From positions 564,880,591 through 564,944,590 of the forward strand of contig VDFB02193867.1 of NCBI GenBank assembly GCA_007258455.2: DNA of 64,000 nt. The letters run 5' to 3'. Source of the stretch: Sequoia sempervirens. Its lineage: Eukaryota > Streptophyta > Pinopsida > Cupressales > Cupressaceae. Of the stretch, positions 58,401 through 64,000 are shown piece after piece. How positions within the stretch are numbered: position 1 is the stretch's first letter; every line of letters starts with the position of its first letter. Made by a program: the position numbers and the translations under genes. The notes beneath the pieces were generated by a model, which worked only from the letters and a program-made list of their open reading frames with translations, ran no database searches and was not told the origin of the DNA.

Positions 58401-59580
58401 ATTTGTTGAGGTGAACCATCACATAATCACCCACTTGAAACTGTACATCTCTCTGTGACTCATCCACTTTATCCTTCAACTTTTGTGTTGCTACTGTAAT
58501 TGTCTTCTTAACCTGCTCATGAATCTCCTTCATGGTTTGAGTGAAGTATTCTGCATGTCCACTCCTATTCTCCATTGTTCCAAGGTCTCTGAGCTCTCAA
58601 ATTCCCCTTGGATGCATCCCATACACAACTTCAAATGGGCTTTTTCCTGTAGTTCTGTTCACACTATCATTGTATGCATATTCCGCTTGGGAAATCACCA
58701 TATCCTAGGTCTGTCCAGATTCCTTTGTCAAGCACCTCAATAGGTTACCTAATATTCTATTAACCACCTCGGTTTGACCATTGGTCTGAGGATGGTAAGC
58801 TGATCCAAATGATAAATTAGTTCCCAATCTGCTCCACAATGTTTTCCAAAAATGACTCATGAATTTCACATCAAAGTCAGAAACAATACTCAATGACAAT
58901 CCATGGATTCTCACAACTTCCCTGAAAAAGAGATAGGCAATATAGCTTGCATCGTGTGTAGTTTTGCAAGGAATAAAGTGACTCATCTTGCTAAATCTGT
59001 CCACAACTACAAAAACACTATCAAAACCAGATTTAGTCTTGGGAAGACCCACCACAAAATCCATACTCACACACTCCCATGGTCTGTTCGGAATAGGAAA
59101 GGGCTGATATAACCCAGCATTGCTAGCTCCCCCTTTGGCTCTCATGCAAACAACACACTGTTCAACATACTTTCTGACATCTCGTGCTAACTTAGGCCAA
59201 TAGTAAAACCTTTGTACCAACTCTAAATTTTTGTTAATACCAAAATTCCCACTAAGACTACCATTGTGTTTTTCTTGGATCAGATTTTCTCTCATTGATC
59301 CTCTTGGGACACATAACAGGTTGCCCTTGAATAATAACCCATTTTGCAATGTATACTCAACATATTGACTGTGAAAATGATTTGCAAAATCTGAACATAC
59401 CTTATAGGCTTCGAAAAAGTCTTCGTCATCACCATAGAGATCTTTAAAACTTTCCAATCCAATGCTTTTCAGCTGTATCTCTTGGACTGTCAACATCCTC
59501 CTGCTTAATGCATCTGCCACTTTGTTTTGATGTTCCTTCTTGTGCTTAATGGTAAATGTGAAAGCTTGAATGTACTCCAT
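58363..59580 (-). pseudogene. Gypsy-2 integrase
   Basis: The 291-codon open stretch 58705-59580 begins in the RNase H tail (KVADALSRRM). It then has the H2C2 region (HNGSLSGNFGINKN with the first of the usual His pair, CVVCMRAKG) and the core: SMDFVVGLPKT (first Asp), VSDFDVKFMSHFW (second Asp), HPQTNGQTEVVNR (Glu). A TAG at 58705-58707 stands where Trp is usual, and a TGA near 58596-58598 follows YGMHPRGI. 58363-58575 continues with FQVGDYVMVHLNKS before a frameshift. The catalytic residues are all present. Confidence 0.9.
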
Positions 59581-59606
59581 CCATTTAAGTGTCTATTGCT
59601 TAACTT

Positions 59607-61259
59607 CTATTGGGTATTGATGTAACTGAGTGCTTGGTTATCCGTGAAAACCACAAACTCTTTGGGCAGCAAATAATGCCTCCATTTCCTAAGGGACTGC
59701 ACTAAAGCATAAAGTTCCAGATCATAGGTGGAGTATTTTTTCTTAGCTTCATTGAGTTTTTCACTAAAGAAGGCTACAGGTCTACCTTCTTGACTAAGGA
59801 CTCCTCCTACTGCTACTCCACTTGCATCACACTCAACTGTAAACAATTTATCAAAACTAGGCAATAACAAGATAGGTTGTGTTGCCACTTCTTTTTTCAA
59901 CTTTTCAAACCCTTTATCAACCTCTAAAGTCCACTTAAACTTTGTTTTCTGACCACCCTTGATTGTATCTAACACTGGTGCACATATACCACTAAAATTC
60001 CTTATAAACTTCCTATAGAACTGAGGCAAACCATGAAAACTTCTTACCTCAGTTGCTGTGGTTGGTGTAGGCCAGTTTAGGATAGCTTCTACCTTACTTG
60101 GATCCATCTTCAGCGTTCCTTGGGATACCACAAAACCTAGATACACAAGCTCTTGTTTGAAGAACTCACACTTCTCAAGGTTGATTGCCAGTTGTTCTTC
60201 TTGCAACCTTTTGAGTACCATCTCTACATGCTTCAAATGCTCTTCTGCTGTCTTACTGAAAATCAGTATGTCATCCAAGTAAACTACCACAAAAATCCCT
60301 GTGAAATATTTAAGCACCTCATTCATTAGTCTCATGAATGTTCTAGGGGAATTTGAGAGGCCAAATGGCATCACTTTCCACTCATACAAACCATCATTTG
60401 TCTTAAAAGTTGTCTTCCATTCATCACCTTCCTTAATTCTGATTTGGTGATACTCGCTCTTAAGATTTAGCTTAGTGTAAAATTTTGCACCTCCAAGGCA
60501 ATCCAATAAATCTTCAATCCTAGGTATTGGAAATCTATACCTAATTGTGATTCTATTTATTGCTCTAGAATCAGTACAAAGTCTCCATTTACCTCCTTTT
60601 TTTGTTGCCAAAACAACTGGGACTGCACATGGACTAATACTCTTTTGAATCAGACCTTGATTCAACAACTCTTCCACTTGTCTTGCCACCTCTTTGTTCT
60701 GCTCAGGGGTCAGTTTGTATGATACTTTGTTAGGAAATGGGGCTCCAGGTATGAAGTCAATTTGATGACTTATTGCTCTCTTGGGTGGTAGAGTTGATGG
60801 TGTTCCATCACTCACTATACTCTTGTATTTGCCAAGCAAGTTTTGGACTGCTGCTGGTAACACTGTCCTTTTAGCCTTTTCCTCTTCTTTGGGCTGCATC
60901 ATAATCACATACCCTTCATTCCATTGGTGTAGATCCTTGATGAACTCCTTGCCACTGCTCAACATAATGTTTGGAACCTTGGACTGCCCTTCATCTTCCT
61001 CAATCAACGATTGCAGCTTGAAGGTTCTTCCATCCTTCGTGAATTCTATGGTATTCTCCTTCCCATGATATACAACACCTCTATCATATTGCCACGGCCT
61101 GCCAAGAAGAAGATGGCATGCATCCATGGGAAGTACATCACAAATTAGCTTGTCTTTGTAGCCTCCAATCGAGAATTCCACTGTAACCTGCTCATTCACT
61201 AAGACACTTTGCCCTTTGTTCAACCATGTGACTTTATAGGGATTGGCATGAGGTACCTT
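59607..61259 (-). pseudogene. Gypsy-2 protease C-terminus, reverse transcriptase and RNase H
   Basis: A 538-codon frame from 61223. Protease end: DKLICDVLPMDACHLLLGRPW. RT: KEVARQVEELLNQGLIQKS, VVLATKKGGKWRLCTDSRAIN, YRFPIPRIEDLLDCLGG, YHQIRIKEGDEWKTTFKT, PFGLSNSPRTFMRLMNEVL and the intact catalytic VYLDDILIFS. RNase H: FTVECDASGVAVGGVLSQ, SEKLNEAKKKYSTYDLELYALV and VVFTDNQAL. It ends at a TAG (59607), and a one-base deletion near 59590 separates it from the integrase frame. Upstream, only a TAG at 61260-61262 (Gln position) splits it from Gag. Confidence 0.94.
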
Positions 61260-62585
61260 CTACAATTTTAACTTATTTATTGCCTCCTCAGAGATGATAT
61301 TGTTCATAGAACCAGAATCTACAATAACCTTGCATACCTTTCCCAATATCTTGCACCTCGCTCTAAACAAAGCTCTCCTTTGCTTGGGTTCTTCCTTGAC
61401 CGGTTGTCTGATCAACACTCTATTAAACATTAGACTTTCACCTACTTCTGATTCTATATGACTGATCTCAGGTGTCTTTACACTCACGGTGTCCTCTTGT
61501 GCATAAGCTACTCTTTTCTCATTGCTAGATGAAGCTTTCTTTGGGCATCTATAAGCTGGATGGCCTAGTTGATTACAGTTATAACACTTCATGGTGGCAA
61601 AGTAAGAGTTACTTCTGCCTGCTCCTCTTCCTCTATTTGAACCTCCTTGAGGTCCTCTTCCTCTATTAAATCCTCCTCTTGATGAGGTTTCACCTCCATG
61701 CTCGGTAAGCTTTGACTCACCTTGGCTTCTTTGGTCACCACCTCTTCCTTGATAACCTCCACGCTGTCCTTTTTGATCTCTGCCTCTTCCTCTACCCTTA
61801 GAGGACTGATCATGCTTCCTTTTGTTCCTCTCTTCAATCTTGATAGCTAGCTGATAACATTGGTGGACTGTCTTGGGGCTGAGCAAAGCCATCTCTTCCT
61901 GTATATTCCACTTCAATTCGTTGAGGTATCTAGCCACTTTTAGGCTCTCATCTTTTGCCACATTTTCTCTCAAACAAATTTTTTGGAACTCTTCTGTGTA
62001 GGTGTTTACATCTTTGTCTTTTTGTCTTAAACTCTGCCTTTTCTTGTGGAGTTGAATTTTATAGTCATCGGGCATATAGGCTTCTTTCACTTTTGCAACC
62101 ATTCCTTTCCAGGTTGATATAGGCTGCTTACCTTGTTTCTCCCTTTCAGTTTGAATAAACTTCCACCAAGTTAACGTTGATCCTCTCAACCTTGATTTTG
62201 CAACCTTCACCTTTTGTGCTTCTATAACTCCATCACATTCGAAGTGATTCTCCATTCCATCTATCCTGTCCAAGACCAGATCGGGATCCATCTTTCTATG
62301 GAATAGTGGTACACCCTCAAGTCCTTTTCCACTCAGGGCTTTTAATGCCTTCAATAAAGGCTCCTCCTCCAAGACAGGGTTAGGTTTAGGGACTTTTTCC
62401 TCCTCTGCAACCTCTTCTTCTTTTGGCACTTTGCCTTCCAGTTTCACCTTATTCAGTGCTGCTTCAAGCTGTTCTATTCTTTCCTTTAAAGATTTGTTAT
62501 CCTCTTCTTGCTCTTCAACCATCTTGGCTAACTGTACGTTTTTCACCATCTTGGGCAGTTCACTTGACTCAACTTCCTTTGACAT
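61260..62585 (-). CDS. Gypsy-2 Gag with N-terminal protease, 441 codons
   Basis: Open from the ATG at 62583-62585, about 30 bases after the PBS. In order: a coiled-coil N-terminus (residues 15-55, EEQEEDNKSLKERIEQLEAA); a Gag core (about 95-240: VPLFHRKMDPDLVLDRIDGM ... TLTWWKFIQTERE ... TYTEEFQKICLRENV); an Arg/Gly-rich stretch with several RGG/RGRG units (about 255-330); a CCHC knuckle CYNCNQLGHPAYRC (near 335); and the protease start with catalytic VIVDSGSMNNII near the end. The stop is a TAG where the family frame would continue into protease-RT, probably a mutated Gln codon. In the living element this was one Gag-Pol polyprotein. Whether the truncated Gag is expressed is unknown. Confidence 0.88.
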   Translation of the reverse strand: MSKEVESSELPKMVKNVQLAKMVEEQEEDNKSLKERIEQLEAALNKVKLEGKVPKEEEVAEEEKVPKPNPVLEEEPLLKALKALSGKGLEGVPLFHRKMDPDLVLDRIDGMENHFECDGVIEAQKVKVAKSRLRGSTLTWWKFIQTEREKQGKQPISTWKGMVAKVKEAYMPDDYKIQLHKKRQSLRQKDKDVNTYTEEFQKICLRENVAKDESLKVARYLNELKWNIQEEMALLSPKTVHQCYQLAIKIEERNKRKHDQSSKGRGRGRDQKGQRGGYQGRGGDQRSQGESKLTEHGGETSSRGGFNRGRGPQGGSNRGRGAGRSNSYFATMKCYNCNQLGHPAYRCPKKASSSNEKRVAYAQEDTVSVKTPEISHIESEVGESLMFNRVLIRQPVKEEPKQRRALFRARCKILGKVCKVIVDSGSMNNIISEEAINKLKL

Positions 62586-62615
62586 ATAAGCTACTGCTTT
62601 CCCAAATCTTTCACT

Positions 62616-62627
62616 GCTTTGATACCA
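62616..62627 (-). other. Gypsy-2 PBS
   Basis: TGGTATCAAAGC on the minus strand, three bases from the LTR; one change from the initiator tRNA-Met consensus. Confidence 0.88.
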
Positions 62628-62630
62628 ATA

Positions 62631-64000
62631 TGATAGAACCAGGGTCGATTGAGAAAATACTATCTCACTGCCTTGAGTTCTTGATCTGAGAAATCCTAAG
62701 GTGTTAAGTCTTTCACCCTACAACCTATAGGTCCTCTACCTTTGAGGCACCCCCGGTTCACTTTATCAACCCTGCTATCATTGCAATCTGCTTCTACAAA
62801 ACATCATTTGGTACTCTTTCTTCCAATTGCACTATCTAGCCTTTTATTCCCCAAAAGACCAGTCACTCCTCTACTCTTCCAACGTTGTTACAGGGGTGTG
62901 TGGCACTTTCCAAAGTCTCCAAAGTCATCTTTTCCAATGCTTAAACAATCACCAAGCTTCCGTTCTCCTTTGGTTTACTGAAAAATAGAGTTCTTGGTTC
63001 TTGGGTAGGCTACAAGTCTCAAACCCTTTTTAGCCCTCTCAACTCAAAGGACATGCTAGAACTCTTCTATTCCCTCTAATTGTGCCAATCTTTTTATTGT
63101 TTCTCTGGTTATTTTTCCAAGCTCAGTCAACTTCTTTGGAGATTGATGCCTTTTTCTGCCCGTGCAGGGGAAAAATCCAGCCTAGGGTAACCTAGGGTTT
63201 CTTAAGGCTTTTCATTGGCCTATTCTGCCTTTTCTGACCACAAAAGCATTAAATAATCTTCTGTTTACTATTCTACACCTCCTTAGCACTGTCTACAATC
63301 ACAATACAAATTAGTTTTTAAAGACACCACCCCTGCCACATTGGGATTTTGCTCTCTTGACTGTATTTTCTAGCCGGGTTTCCAAACTCGCCTAGAAACA
63401 GTCTTTCAACTTGCAAGAAAAACCTATAATATTTACCATATGTACAATATATACAGTGGTGGAGTTTAGCATTGTTCCCTCTTCGTCCATGCTACCTGGC
63501 ACGTTTAGAAACAACATCTAAACTCCATGTTTCTGGTTTATTTTACCAGTTCAAAACAGATTTAAAGAAAGACAAATTTTATAAAAAGGAAAGAGCGATA
63601 GAAAAATAGTTTAAAAATACCAAAAATAGAACTATAACACGTTTCTGTACATGCTCTTATTCCAATAAAAGACTCATGCTATACATCTATTGCTGTTACG
63701 CTAGAATGCATAGAAAAAAACAAATATGCTCACAAAAAAAATGTTGTCTCCTCTTTATTTTTCACAACTGCCATCATCAAAAGACCACTAAACTGCTCAA
63801 AATGTCGGGCTCCTTTTTTCCAACCCAAAAAAAAAATTTAGGTTTTTACATTCGAGCTCAAAAGTGGCCAAATAACACGCGTTTGAAATCACACTATGTT
63901 TTTGAATTTCAGCCAAAACTTAAGGAAACGCCTACAAACAAGTTACCAATTTATTTTAATTTTATATAAGCTCTAAAAAGGTCCCCTTACACATCCTAAA
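62631..64000 (-). repeat. Gypsy-2 5' LTR, cut by the window end
   Basis: Colinear with 56515-57873. The window ends at the equivalent of position 57873. Confidence 0.94.

Larger units (their letters stand above)
56515..64000 (-). mobile_element. Gypsy-2: chromovirus, nearly complete, truncated by the window edge
   Basis: Minus-strand Ty3/Gypsy element with a 3' LTR (56515-57959), polypurine tract, chromodomain-integrase, RNase H, RT, protease, Gag, PBS and a 5' LTR beginning at 62631 and leaving the window. By comparison with the 1,445-bp left LTR, about 85-90 bp of the right LTR lie beyond 64000. The left flank is CTAGT, which should recur after the element. Only about four stops and two frameshifts interrupt the 1,500-codon Gag-Pol frame, making it the least decayed element here. 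It is inserted near the start of the unknown ORF of the 50-56 kb element. Confidence 0.94.

Noticed and set aside
58903..60282. Plus-strand frames opposite Gypsy-2 integrase and RT
   Set aside because: They are shadows of the strongly coding minus strand.

Overview
This is a stretch of plant nuclear DNA made almost entirely of nested transposable elements. I infer a gymnosperm, probably a conifer. The reasons are AT-rich sequence, low gene density, old LTR retrotransposons full of stop codons, kilobase-scale insertions inside what looks like a gene intron, and a mixture of chromovirus Gypsy, Copia, LINE, SINE, hAT and small TIR elements. No prokaryotic feature, CRISPR array, rRNA or functional tRNA gene was seen. 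The only host coding sequence I can support is one exon on the minus strand (15822-15882). It carries the calcium-binding N-terminal motif of inosine/uridine nucleoside hydrolases. Its next exons were not found, so much of 1-15.8 kb may be its introns.

Layout. 1-741: host flank. 742-12995: full-length minus-strand Gypsy chromovirus (Gypsy-1, TSD GATTC), whose 5' LTR is split by a 4.1-kb hAT transposon (7999-12124, TSD AAAATACC). 13.0-21.9 kb: low-density sequence with the nucleoside hydrolase exon, a SINE-like remnant, short tandem repeats, a 361-bp MITE (17324-17684) and a 1,041-bp TIR element (19340-20380). 21.9-35.7 kb: a decayed minus-strand LINE serves as the landing site for a 1.8-kb LTR-only insertion (22750-24552, TSD ATCAT) and for a plus-strand non-autonomous LTR element (25613-35214). 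That element holds a related minus-strand element (28249-34534, TSD CAAGG), which in turn holds a rearranged LTR element (30146-32253, TSD TAGTA). A GC-rich tRNA-derived SINE (35738-35946) with an 18-bp TSD follows. 38.9-46.0 kb: an old minus-strand Copia is interrupted, inside its reverse-transcriptase YVDD motif, by a younger Copia (40308-45263). 46.6-56.5 kb: LTR-like sequence and the 3' part of an unclassified minus-strand LTR element. That element is interrupted by a second chromovirus (Gypsy-2, 56515 to beyond 64000), whose 5' LTR runs off the window.

All recognisable primer-binding sites match the 3' end of initiator tRNA-Met, exactly or with one or two changes. Most stop codons whose ancestral codon can be inferred fit C-to-T changes (TGG to TAG/TGA, CAG to TAG, CGA to TGA), as expected for long-methylated transposons. 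No intact autonomous element is present; Gypsy-2 is closest, with about four stops and two frameshifts.
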